Shown here: positions 32,877-43,376 of the stretch, piece by piece
How the letters are laid out: each line of letters starts with the position of its first letter
How positions within the stretch are numbered: position 1 is the stretch's first letter
NCBI GenBank assembly: GCA_036172665.1
Contig: CM069873.1
Coordinates: 48,640,001 to 48,704,000, forward strand
Reading direction: 5' to 3'
DNA: 64,000 bases
Origin: Prosopocoilus inquinatus
Lineage: Eukaryota > Arthropoda > Insecta > Coleoptera > Lucanidae
Made by a program: the position numbers and the translations under genes
Notes under the pieces: model-generated
The model's database searches: none
Told to the model about the DNA's origin: nothing
Seen by the model: the letters and a program-made list of their open reading frames with translations, nothing else

Positions 32877-33715
32877 GGCAGTAGAACAACAAAGACACAC
32901 ATTGTGGTATTCGTTTGCCTATCTACGAAAGCTGTACACCTCGAATTAGTCAGTGATCTAACCATGATGCTTTTTTGAGTGCGCAGAGAGATTCATTTCA
33001 CGTCGCGGAAATTTTACTGGAGCCGAGCATGAGTTAGAAAAGCTAAGTCAGACATGTGAAAAAACTTTTCCGAACGAACTATTAAGGGAATTTTCAATGA
33101 TAAATACCACCTGGCATTTTCTACCGGCCCGGTCCCCGCATTTCAGTGGATTATGGGAAGCGGGAGTAAAATCTGTGAAGAGACATCTGTAAAGACGCGT
33201 AGTTGGGAATACCGTTTTTAATTATGAAGAAATGTATTCGCTTCTCACACCCATAGAAGCAGTCCTAAATTCCCGTCCTTTGACTCCTTTATCTTCGGAC
33301 CCTAATGACCTCCAAGCCCTAAAACCAGGTCACTTTTTGATCGGCGAGCCTCTAACAGCGCCGTTGGAACCGGACTTAACATCGCAGTACACATCTTCTA
33401 TCTAAATGGCAACACATCGAATATATGAGCCAGCACTTTTGGAACTGCTGGTAAAAAGATTATCTTAATCAGCTGCATCAAAGAACAAAATGGAACCGGC
33501 ATACTCGTCAGCCAAATCTTCAGCCTGGCACGCTAGTGTTACTCTGAGACGACAACACGCCACCAATGCAGTGGAAGCTAGGGCACATCATCGAGGAGCT
33601 CCCCGGTAAAGATGGTATCACCCGACTAGTGTCCGTCCGTACTGCAAAGACAATTACCAAACGGGCGGCGAAAACAATTTGTGTAGTGCCAAATGACGCT
33701 TTCTAGTATAAGAAG
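32877..33715 (+). pseudogene. BEL/Pao integrase, C-terminal two thirds
   Basis: This continues the coding line cut at 13238. It reads THIVVFVCLSTKAVHLELVS, then FTGAEHELEKLSQ, PARSPHFSGLWEAGVKSVKR (the catalytic glutamate region of BEL integrases) and EAVLNSRPLTPLSSDPNDLQ. The frame is then lost through the C-terminal beta domain (GHIIEELPGKDG). Several stops and frame changes make it inactive. The LINE inserts about 80 bp further on, in the BEL 3' non-coding region. Confidence 0.88.
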
Positions 33716-34138
33716 AAGTTAAAAGGCATTCATATTAATTTAGTATCTTCAGGCAATAATAATCGATATTGTAGAATTAAGAAATTATGTGCTATGTAAA
33801 TAATAATAATAATAATAATCAGTTTATTAGGCACAAAGATAAATACAATTATTGCAATATAAAAAAAAAACTCTAAACAAAATTTTTGTGCTTAAAGTGT
33901 GTGAGGTCAGATGAACTAGTAATAACTGTTCCCTGGTCTACCCCTCACACACACTTTACTATAAATAATTGGTACCAAACGTATTGAAAATGATTACTAC
34001 ACAGATATATCAACGTAAATCAGTACATGATAAGGAGTATATATTGGTAGTAAGGACATCGATGAGAGATTCACAATCGAAAATCGGTAATGATTGATAA
34101 ATAATTTATACAGAAAAAAGAAATATATGAAACTCCAC

Positions 34139-36857
34139 TCAACGCGGATCACTAAAAAGTAGGCTCTTTAGTTTTGCCTTGAACTGGGACGGTGACAATT
34201 TTAAGAAAGCTTCAGGAAACGTATTCAAAATGTTGGCAATTTGATAGCTGTAACATCGTTTAAAAAGTTCCGAGTGATGGCGAGGAATTGTCAATAGGTC
34301 CTTACGTCTCACGTTAACATTATGAACGTCTGTTCGAAGCCGAATTTTTTTGTACAAATATAGAGGACATTTGTATAATAAGACTTTATGAAAAAATTGT
34401 GCGCTGTGCAGAAAACGTCTGTTATGCATATTAAGCCAATGTAATTCTTTCAACTTATGAGAGATGTGACATCATTTTGTACCCGTTGAATTCTCGCGAT
34501 GTCGGAGACATTCAAACATGGACCATATATACTATCGCAAAAATTGAAATGCGACAAAACCATTGACTCGCACAGTAAACGTTTAATAGACTAAGAAAAA
34601 TAATGGCGGTTGACGTAAATTACTTTAAGGTTAGCAAAAGCCCTTTGTATAATTTTAGTAACATGTTGTGTGAATTTAAGATCACAGTCGATGTATAGGC
34701 CAAGACTACGACAACAATCAAATAACGATAATGTGATGTCACCCATACGTAAGTTAATTTGACTAGAAATTTGCAGGCGAGATTTTTTCTTACCAAACAG
34801 CATGATATTTGTTTTGGCGGCATTCAGACATTTTTACTAGTGTGTTTATATCGTCATTAATTTTAGTGCTGCTACGCCAACATCCTGTAAATTAAATGAA
34901 TAATATAATTGTGTATCATCGGCGTAAAGATGATATTTGGAATAATTCATTGATAACAATAATTTAGATGTATAAATTGAGTATAGCAAGGGACCTAAAA
35001 TTGAACCCTGAGGAACACCACAGGGAACATATAAGACGTCAGAAAGTACACCACCACAAAAAACTTTTTGAGTCCTACCAATGAGATAATTATGAAAAAA
35101 ACTTCAAGCACTTTCACCTAATCCAATAGATTTTAAAACAGCAAGTAACACATTGTGATTGATAAGATCGAACGCTTTGGAGTAATCGAGTAAAACTAAT
35201 AAAACCATTTTATTTTCGTCTACTTCAGTAATGATATCATCGATTATATTATGTAACGCACTGCAACAGCTGTAGCCTGGACGAAATCCAGATTGCAATT
35301 CTGGTAAAATATTATTAGTAGATAAAAAAATGTCTTAGTTGGTTGTCCAAAATCTTTTCAAGCACTTTGGATAGAACGGGCAAAATGCTTGTAGGACGTA
35401 AATTCTTAAATGTTTTGGGATTTCTATTTTTGGGTAATGGTAAAATACGTGCCTCTTTCCAAATCTTTGGGAAAACACCATTTTCAATGCAAAAATTTAT
35501 AATGTGTGTGAAAACAGGTAGTAAATAGGGACAACAAAAATATAATAGGTCAATGTTTAAATTATCCATTCCACTCGCTTTCCTAGAAAAGCTCAGTAGT
35601 AATTTAGCAAAAACATCCGTCACAGGAGAGAACTGAAAATTTTCACTATAACTGGAGTTATTGCAGTAGAAGTCCACAGTTTCAGGAAGCTCACAGTCAG
35701 AAATATTCAAAGACTCGAGTAAGTAGTTATTTATTTTATGAGCATCGTTGAGCGTATCAGGAATAGCGCACTGACTGTTGCCACATTAGTTTAGCATTAC
35801 CATCGGTAATAATACGGTTAAGATAAGCTTTCTTTTCAGACCTGACTGCCACTGTTACCAAATTCCTTAAGGATTTATAATAAACCCAGTGTTCTTGTAG
35901 ACCGCTCCGTTTAAAACGAGATAAAGATTTGTCTCTAAGAATCATCATGAACCGCACATTGTCAGTCATCCACGGTGACTGCTTGTTGTTGCTTTTAAAT
36001 ATTTTGAAGGCAATATACAAATCAAAGAGCGCAAGTAAGTCGACATTGAGAAAATCTATTTTACTGTTAATATTATCAAAATTATAAATCTCTTGCCACG
36101 GAATAGAAGCCAAATCATTATTAAAATCAGTTAGATTGATATTTTTAAAGTCACGATAAAAAAAGGTGATGGGAGTTGTATTTGTAGGTTTAATAAAAGT
36201 AGTTGTGCACCAAATCAAGGAGTGGTCGGAAACTTCATGAACATCAATAATGCCCGAATTATCCACGGCATTATCTTTATTGGTAATAATAAGGTCAATA
36301 AGAGAGGCAGAATTTGCTGTGAAACGAGTTGGTTCACTAATAATTCGCTTTAAATTAAACGACTCTAAAATTTCTGAAAATTGGAGGAAATGACCTTCAA
36401 AAGGCGAAAGGAAGTTAATATTGAAGTCTCCTAGGATATAAATGTAATCATGAGACATAGATAATTTCAATAAGGTATCTTCAAAGTAAGGGAAAAATTC
36501 ATGGAAATTATAATTTGGCGGTCTGTACACTACACCTGCCAAAACTGAAGTAGATTCAATAAATAATTTCACCCACAAGTACTCGATAAAAGCTGTGATC
36601 TCCGATTGAATCAGGGTAAATTTTATAGTCTTCTTAATAAAAATACCAATTCCACCACCCCTACTGGTACGATCACGTCTAACAAAAACATAATTTGCAA
36701 TATGAAGTGATCCAGAGTTTATGTCATTAGAGAGCCAGATTTCAGTTAAAAAGAGAAGATCGAAATCATTAGTTAAAATAACATCTTTAATTGCATCGAA
36801 GCCACCTAGAAGTGATCTGACGTTGAGATGAGCTATCCTTAAATGCAGTTCACTCAT
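34139..36857 (-). pseudogene. LINE ORF2: AP endonuclease and reverse transcriptase, broken
   Basis: From the ATG at 36857, an apurinic-type endonuclease: IAHLNVRSLLGGFDAIKD, TEIWL, GGGIGIF, ILGDFNINF and VSDHSLIW. A frame change near 35757 leads into the RT: KASGMDNLNIDLL, PLPKNRNPKTFKNLRPTSIL, QSGFRPGYSCCSALHNIIDD, LDYSKAFDLINH and the active-site YADDTQLYYSF (about 34905-34935). The C-terminal part (MKELHWLNMHNRRFLHSAQF) matches the end region of CR1-like ORF2. At least four frame breaks separate these pieces, so the copy is dead. Confidence 0.87.
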
Positions 36858-37118
36858 CCATATTAGAACTATAACTATATAGGTAAATGAAATGACTCAG
36901 TATACTAAAAAATTAAATATTTTACAAGAGAGAGTAATTGTAAATTAAGAAGTAAAGTTTTAAAACCAAAAATTAAATTGAAGGAAAAAAAGACAATGCT
37001 ATGAATCTAACAATTAAATTAAGAAAAGAATTTAAGCGGAGGATTTCGTAATCTACTTAAATGAGTAATGGGTACGTACTCTTAATAAGGCAATGGAGCG
37101 ATAACTACTAAGTCTTCA

Positions 37119-37817
37119 TTAAAATGCTCCTCCTGTGGACGGTTTAGGATTAAGAAGTTCCATGTCGGTTTCGTTTTTAATCAAATCTGTTTTGTTTCTA
37201 AATCGAATATAGATATTACCATGAAAAGACCAAGAATTTTTTACGCAGAACTTTCCAGAAGCTTTATTCAATAAATTTACTCTGGTTTTGGTAAGGTCTT
37301 CTTTAATTATCAGTCTCGAGCCTTTTAGTAATTTTTTATTTGCCAGGACACTACGACTCATACCATGCGCTGTGAATTTAACTATTACGGTCCGCTTCTT
37401 CTTGCTGGCATTATCACCAGTTGCGTCATTTTTACCAACTCTGTGGCAAGCATCGATGTCTTGATCTCGAACTTCCAGCTGCATCTTGTTTCGTAAAATT
37501 TCAAGAGTTTTGAGCTTGACATCTTCATCCGTTTCTTCATTCACGCCGAAAATTCTTACACAATTGCGACGGGAGTACTGTTCAAGCTGGTCAAGTTTCA
37601 GATGCAGCACGGCATTTTCATCTTCTAATTTTGAGATTTTGGTTTCGAGTTTATTAACAATAGTATCCAACTTTTTGTTAATGTTGTCAATTTCAGTTTT
37701 TAGGCTGGCGTATTCTTGGTCAAGGTTCACAGATCCATCGTAAGTTTTATTATCACGAACAGTGTTTAACACCTCTTTTATGAGATCTGTATATTCTTCA
37801 CGCTGACTTTTTGTCAA
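37119..37817 (-). pseudogene. LINE ORF1 protein
   Basis: A 232-codon open frame. A coiled-coil segment (about residues 30-85, KLDTIVNKLETKISKLEDEN) is followed by an RRM-like domain opening LEQYSRRNCVRIFGV and DIDACHRVGK, as in Transposase_22/L1-type ORF1 RNA chaperones. The first codon I can assign is TTG, and an upstream in-frame stop precedes any ATG, so the start appears lost or mutated. ORF2 begins about 260 bp downstream. Confidence 0.75.
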
Positions 37818-38012
37818 AACTATTATTACAAAAATATGATGGCAGAGTTAATGAAGCAACTGGTAAATTTGCACTTAATTACACCACACGAAAACGTTGG
37901 AAAATAATGACTTATTAGGAGCTGCACAAAACTCGTCTACTCATTGCGCGCCATTAACATAATAATCAATAACTAATAATAGTAATGTTATACCCTTTCA
38001 AGGGGGCCGACA

Positions 38013-38835
38013 TGTTCGTCGATGAGTAAGAAATAAATGATTCGAGGAACGGCCGAGACAAGACAATTCCGGGGATTCCGGTGCGAGAGGTAGAAGTCGA
38101 AAAAACCAAGAGACCGAACTAGACCGGCTAGATTGCAGTTAAAATTAAGAACATATTAATTGTAATTTAATGAGTAATATAAGTTTCAATCTAATAAACC
38201 TCTTTTATTGCTCCAACATCAACAAACATTAACAAAACATAATTCTAAAATCTTTCAAAGTGATTAACAAAAATATCGTGTCCGGTGATACGCAGAATTT
38301 TGAGTTATCATTAAGGCCTCGAATCTGAAGGTCCAAACTTAGAGGCGTTGTATTCCGCGCGCGGCGAGGCTCGATTTCTCGCTGCATTTCCGATAGGCAC
38401 GGAGATTTTACGATCGAATTCTGCGTCTCATTAATTTTGATTTTGACGATTCGACATTTATTTGAGTGCTCAGTCTCTCCGTAAATATTGAAGAGTTCAA
38501 AATTTACCTAGAGAAAGCGTGTCTCACAACCTGTTATGTTGAGAGATCATTTTCTCGCTTTAAAAGACAAGACATTCTCACGGCAAATCGGAACGAACGA
38601 AAATTTGGAGTGTTATTTAATAATTAATTTTAATAACAATTAATAACTAAGAAATTTTAGTATTTTCTTTCCTATTCGAATTTCGAATACCTGAGAATAC
38701 TGAATAACACGCGTCTCTGTTAAACCGGGCAATCGAACGATTCAGAGCTGCGCTACACCGGGGGTGTTCCGATTCTAGGAGACTGGACGAGCTATTTTCC
38801 TCGACGCTTTAGTTATCATCGTTCGATCTTGTTCA
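38013..38835 (+). repeat. BEL/Pao 3' LTR, interrupted
   Basis: Preceded by the purine tract TTCAAGGGGGCCGACA (37997-38012). It matches the 5' LTR with several substitutions and indels and is interrupted by a 499-bp insert. Confidence 0.85.
38312..38810. mobile_element. 499-bp insert with 9-bp target duplication
   Basis: AGTTATCAT lies at 38303-38311 and again at 38811-38819, and the LTR sequence is continuous if the insert and one duplicate are removed. The ends read TAAGGCCTCGAATC and, inverted, AAAGCGTCGAGG, only weakly alike. There is no coding sequence. A 9-bp duplication points to a Mutator-like or related DNA transposon. Confidence 0.65.
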
Positions 38836-38840
38836 AATGA

Positions 38841-39120
38841 TATAAATTAAATGTATTATGTCAGTCTTTTTAAAAGTTACATTAAAGAATTATAATGTTT
38901 TCACAATTATTAATTTGAAGGAAACTGTAAAGGGAATTTTGTTACACACGGAATTTACATCAAATGGTTGCTTCTGATGTAATGAGCGCGAGGGTGAGAG
39001 TTCCTTGTGCATATAAACCGTTCAGGGGTGACGTTGAAATCTACGCCGCTGCTTTGTTTATTTTTATACTGGTTTTTACTAGGTATCCGAGGAATGTCCG
39101 ACCCTTATGCATAATATACG
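38841..39120. other. Flank between BEL nest and palindromic element
   Basis: Nothing recognised. Confidence 0.5.
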
Positions 39121-41393
39121 GGTGGGCCAATAGTGCGTACTCAGTGGATAGCGCCTATATTAATGCAGACTTTGAAAATCTGTTTTCGCTATTACTTACC
39201 TATGGTATAGATGCATGATTTAAAATTAGTTACAATTATACAGGGTGTTCCGTGTGGCTGTGCTAGACCAAAGTTGTGTTTTTTTTAATGGAACGTACTG
39301 TATCTTATGGTTTATTTAGGTTCGTCTTTAAGAGTAGATAAATTTATTATAAGGATGCTATGTACCTAAACCTAATAGTTTTTTGATATTGACATTTCAA
39401 TGTAAAAAAATGCTATTATTTGATGTTTTACAGATTATATATTTATTAAAATTCGGCATTTAAATTTTACAGTAACGTTACATAACCTCTATGGAACAGA
39501 AAACAATTTCCATCTGGAACATATTCCTATTATTTTACACAGGATGATTCATAACTCCGATGTTTATTTTACTCGGTTAGTTTAAATGGAACACACTATA
39601 TTTTATTACTGAATTTAGTAAGTCGTTGATTAAGCTTTACAATGATATAGGGTTCAGTATGTGTTACACAACAAACCTACACACAGTAAGATGTCAAATT
39701 TGTAAATTCATAAAACAGCATTATTCCGTCTTCCAATGGAATATTTTGTCTATAATATCGTTGATTTTATTTAGAAAATCTCTATTGTTGTTTCTAGTCT
39801 GTTACAAATGACATTCATTTGATTTAATAACAATTAATTTAACATTAATAACAATATAGAAAATTTTCAAAATGATAACCATGGTCCTCTTCACATAACT
39901 GTTGTTTTCTGTGGCAAGGAGATTGATTCAAATTTAAATAACATGTTATAGTTATTTGTATTATTACTGTTATTTTTTTTTGTATCTTTATTAATACTGT
40001 TGTTGTTGGGTGTTGTCTTATTTAAGATAACCAGATAGTGTTGATAAAATTAAAATTAAAATTTTAGGAGTTAAGCATTAGTTTCGCAGGCAACGGAACT
40101 GACATTTGGAGGGGGGCATCTTCAGGCATGGATACGATCCCCACTGCCAGTGCATGTTCTATGTGAAAGATGGAATTTCTGTCGGTTATTATTTGGTGGA
40201 ATTTGCATTTTTTTTAATCTGTGGTGTTTGCCCAACGGGGTCCTAAGTCATAGACTTGTCAGGACCTCAGGAGCAGGAGAGTGTATTTTTGTGTGTGTAA
40301 AGTGTTCCATGGCTTTGTTATTTCCAAACCTCCTCGCCGTTGAAGGGGAAGTAGTGTCGAATTTTCGCCCCATCACTAAAGGGTACCTGAAGTGAGTAAC
40401 AACCCTCGAGCATTATCTCGAGCAGATGCGAACACACAACCTTACGTTTACAAGGCCGGTCCCTTACCACTGGACCGTTCAGGCGTTTAACTGTGTTCGA
40501 ACTGGTATTTCTGTATTTCCCTGGTTTGTAAGGCAAAGAAGGTAAACATGTAGTAAGACGGTCGCAGTTACAGTTAATGATCATAATTACCAACCATTAC
40601 AACTCTGCGACAAACCAGAATGCTTGGAGCTAGGGTGGTATTAAATAAAAGTATGCATACAGTTTTTTTATGTTACAGATAAAATAAATATAAATTATTA
40701 ACAGACTAAAAGTATAAGCAGTCTCAGTACAGATTTTTTTAATTAAAATCAACTAAATTCTAGACAAAATATTCCATAGGAAGATGGAATAATTGCTGAT
40801 TTATGAATCTACGAATTTGACTTCTTACTGTGTGTAGGTTTCTTGTGTAGCACATACTGAACCCTATATCATTGTAAAGCTTAATCAAAGACCTTTTAAA
40901 TTCACTCATAAAATATAGACTGTTCCATTTAAACTAGCCGAGTAAAATAAACATCGGAGTTATGAATCACCTGTGTAAAATAATACAAATATGTCCGATA
41001 TGGAAATTGTTTTCTGTTTCATAGAGGTTATGTAATATTACCGTAAAATTCAAATGCCGAATTTTAATAAACGTCTAATCTGTTAAACATCAAATAATAC
41101 CATTTTTTTACATTCAAATGTCAATATCTCAAAAACTATTAGGTTTAGGTACATAATATCCTTATAATAAATTTATCTACTCTTAAAGACGAATCGAAAT
41201 AAACCATAATATATAGTATGTTCCATTAAAAAAAAACACAACTTTGGTCTGGCACAGCTACACGGACAGCCTGTATAATTGTAACTAATTTTAAATCATG
41301 TATCTATACCACAGGTAAGTAATAGCGAAAACAGATTTTCAAAATCTGCATTAATATAGGCGCTATCCACCGAATACTCACTATTGGCCCACC
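39121..41393. mobile_element. 2.3-kb element with about 650-bp inverted repeats
   Basis: 39121 to about 39776 and about 40738-41393 are inverted copies. The ends read GGTGGGCCAATAGTGCG and its complement, and an ACAGGGTGTTCC motif lies inside each arm. There is no transposase; the loop holds a SINE-like insert. It is a foldback-type element of unknown superfamily with no clear target duplication. Confidence 0.8.
40043..40500 (-). mobile_element. tRNA-like SINE in the loop of the palindromic element
   Basis: On the minus strand GTCCAGTGGTAAGGGACC (box A-like, 40461-40470) is followed 28 bp later by GTTCGCATC (box B-like, 40425-40433), the internal RNA polymerase III promoter pattern of a tRNA-derived SINE head. 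The segment ends in an (AATTTT)n run at 40043-40068. No protein frame. The target duplication is not clear, so this rests on the box spacing. Confidence 0.5.
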
Positions 41394-41584
41394 TGCATTT
41401 GGGTAGGTGGCAAACATACTCCTAGAGCGCTTGCTTTTTGTAACACACATGAACAGGTATCAAACAATACGTAGCACATTCAACGACACTTGACGGAAGC
41501 TACATGCGTCAGAGACCTATAGCCGAAAAAAGAAAGGCAGCTTGCATTTTGCAACTGATTGTTCGGCTTATGTAAATGCAGTGT

Positions 41585-43038
41585 GGAGGAACTAATTCGA
41601 TATCTTTGAAACTACTTTGTTCTCGGAAAAACAGGCGGACAGCTCCATTGAAGATTTTGAATGGGCACCTTCTAGCTGCAATTGTCTTTTTTTATGGTAA
41701 CCTATATCAGAGTTGTGGCACTATCGATTGTTTTTCAAATGTAAACCTATCATTTTAATTGCAATATTCGATAGATAATACTCTTCTACGCACCAAAGTG
41801 TAAAAAAAAATTATGGGATTAAATAACAAAATTTTCGAAAAAAATTAATCAAAAGTAATTTAAAAGACAACCCATAAAACGTTCCACTGTGAGTAAAATC
41901 GAGAAAAATCTGGAAAAGTTAGTCAGACCTGGACGTGGTCGTTCAAAATTACTCTTAAATACCGGGTTGAACGTTTCATTGGCTTTGCAAGAGAGTCTCC
42001 ATTCAACAAGTCGATAGATTGCTTTAGATAGTTTAATAAGCCATAATTGCGTTCAAAAAATTTGTCATAAGGAAAAATTATTTCCGTAGAAAGTCAAACT
42101 GGTTCAAAAGATGATTCTGATCGTCTCGTCTACAATTCTATGAGGAAATACAGAGAATTTGTAGTCATAATTAATTTTTTGTGAGAAATATTTTATTCTC
42201 AGATGAAGCTACATTCTGTTTAAATGGTACCGGAATAAACAAAACTGTAGATGGCATCAGAAAATTCAAAATAGATGATAGAGAAAACTACGCAGCATCC
42301 TCAGAAAGTCAATGTTTGAGCACGGATATTGACAGATCGGATATTGGAACCAGTATTGTTGTGTAATGGACTGTATCAATGTATATTTTTTACGTTTTTA
42401 AGCTTTTTATTTTGTCGAACAATATAAATACATTAAACGAGTTGTAATGATAAACGTGATGCTTCTTCCGAAGCGTCTGGCGAAGTGTCATTTTTTTCTG
42501 TGTAGGTAGCGCCTCGATCGCGACTCGGTCCCCTCTCTTGCACAGGGTACGGAACAAGTATTGTTTAATGGAAATTTAACTGTCAGACCCGTAAATTTGG
42601 AGGAGTTGAGACTTGAAATGCGCTTAATTAGTCCAGAAGTAATTCGTCACGTTCATTATTTCTTTAGATTATTGCCAGGCGACTAACGGGCAACATTTTG
42701 AACATCTTCATTCAGTTTTTATTACTGATTTTATAATTTTGAGAAATTTCTTGGTTACTAAATTTATTACTTTTGATTTGATTTTTCTCGAAAATGTTGT
42801 TATTCAACCTCATATTTTTTTTACTTTATGATACGTAGAAAAGTATTATTTCTCGAATACCGCAATCAAAATAGTAGGTTTACATTTGAAAAAACAATCG
42901 ATATTGTCACAACTCTGATGTGGCTCACCGTAAAAAAAAAATTGCAGCTAAAATGTACCCTTACAAAATTCTAAATCGACCTGTCAGAATGCTTTTCCGA
43001 GAGCAAAGTATTTTCGAAGCTATCGAATTAATTCCTCA
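41585..43038. mobile_element. 1.45-kb mariner-like element with about 280-bp inverted repeats
   Basis: The ends read GAGGAACTAATTCGATATC and, inverted, GAGGAATTAATTCGATAGC. The arms (41585-41870, 42770-43038) are roughly three-quarters identical. A decayed transposase lies between them. Confidence 0.75.
41880..42720 (+). pseudogene. Decayed mariner/Tc1-superfamily transposase
   Basis: Pieces in three frames: NVSLALQESLHSTSR, then CVQKICHKEKLFP, MRKYREFVVIINFL, NILFSDEATFCLNGT (first catalytic aspartate region) and, after a gap, EELRLEMRLISPEVIRHVHY near the C-terminus. The FSDEATFxLNG style is shared by a group of insect mariner-related transposases. Many stops are present, and the central catalytic part is replaced by unrelated sequence (about 42365-42540). 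Confidence 0.6.
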
Positions 43039-43134
43039 ATTTTCTTCAACACTATAAATAAATTAGTTTATTTCTCATTAAATAAATTAGTGTCTTATTG
43101 TAACGTTTTTAATAAATTAGTTTATTAAGTACCT

Positions 43135-43376
43135 ACCTATATGGAGTTTTTATTTTAAAATAAATTTAATTTATCCTAAATTCATAACAATATTTACTGA
43201 ATGAAACAAATAATTACAGTTAATATTCTCTATCTTTAAGTACGACTTCAATACTACCTATATGAAGTTTTTATTTTAAAATAAATTTAACTTATCCTAA
43301 ATTCATAACAATATTTACTGAATGAAACAAATAATTACAGTTAATATTCTCTGTCTTTAAGTACGACTTCAATACT
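43135..43376 (-). repeat. 121-bp tandem duplication of the CYP4 3' end
   Basis: 43135-43255 and 43256-43376 are two near-identical units. The upstream unit (higher coordinates) contains the last codons and stop of the CYP4 gene (43341-43343) plus AATAAA-containing 3' UTR. The second unit repeats all of it downstream of the gene. Confidence 0.9.

Larger units (their letters stand above)
33797..37960 (-). mobile_element. CR1-like non-LTR retrotransposon (LINE)
   Basis: Minus strand, with ORF1, ORF2 (endonuclease then reverse transcriptase) and a 3' end in an (ATT)n tail (33797-33823). The near-complete length of about 4.2 kb and the short microsatellite tail instead of poly(A) fit the CR1/L2/Daphne-like group. 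I did not find a clear target duplication, and the 5' limit is approximate. It inserted between the BEL integrase and the BEL 3' LTR. Confidence 0.8.
7184..38835 (+). mobile_element. BEL/Pao LTR retrotransposon enlarged by nested insertions
   Basis: The 5' LTR (7184-7530) and 3' LTR (38013-38835, interrupted) both begin TGTTCGTCGATGAGTAA and end in TCGATCYTGWTCA. The whole is flanked by AATGA at 7179-7183 and 38836-38840, a 5-bp target duplication. A primer-binding site follows the 5' LTR and a polypurine tract (AAGGGGGCCGACA) precedes the 3' LTR. BEL gag, late pol and integrase pieces occur in order on the plus strand: 7754-8602, 11085-13238 (around the Penelope insertion) and 32877-33715. 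The protease and reverse transcriptase region is missing. Mariner, Penelope, gypsy A (with errantivirus B and hAT inside) and a LINE have inserted. The LTRs have diverged clearly, so this is the oldest layer. Confidence 0.85.

Noticed and set aside
38013..38835. Solo LTR of a second BEL element
   Set aside because: A purine tract precedes it, the BEL integrase lies upstream, and the AATGA flank matches the one at 7179, so it is the 3' LTR of the same element.
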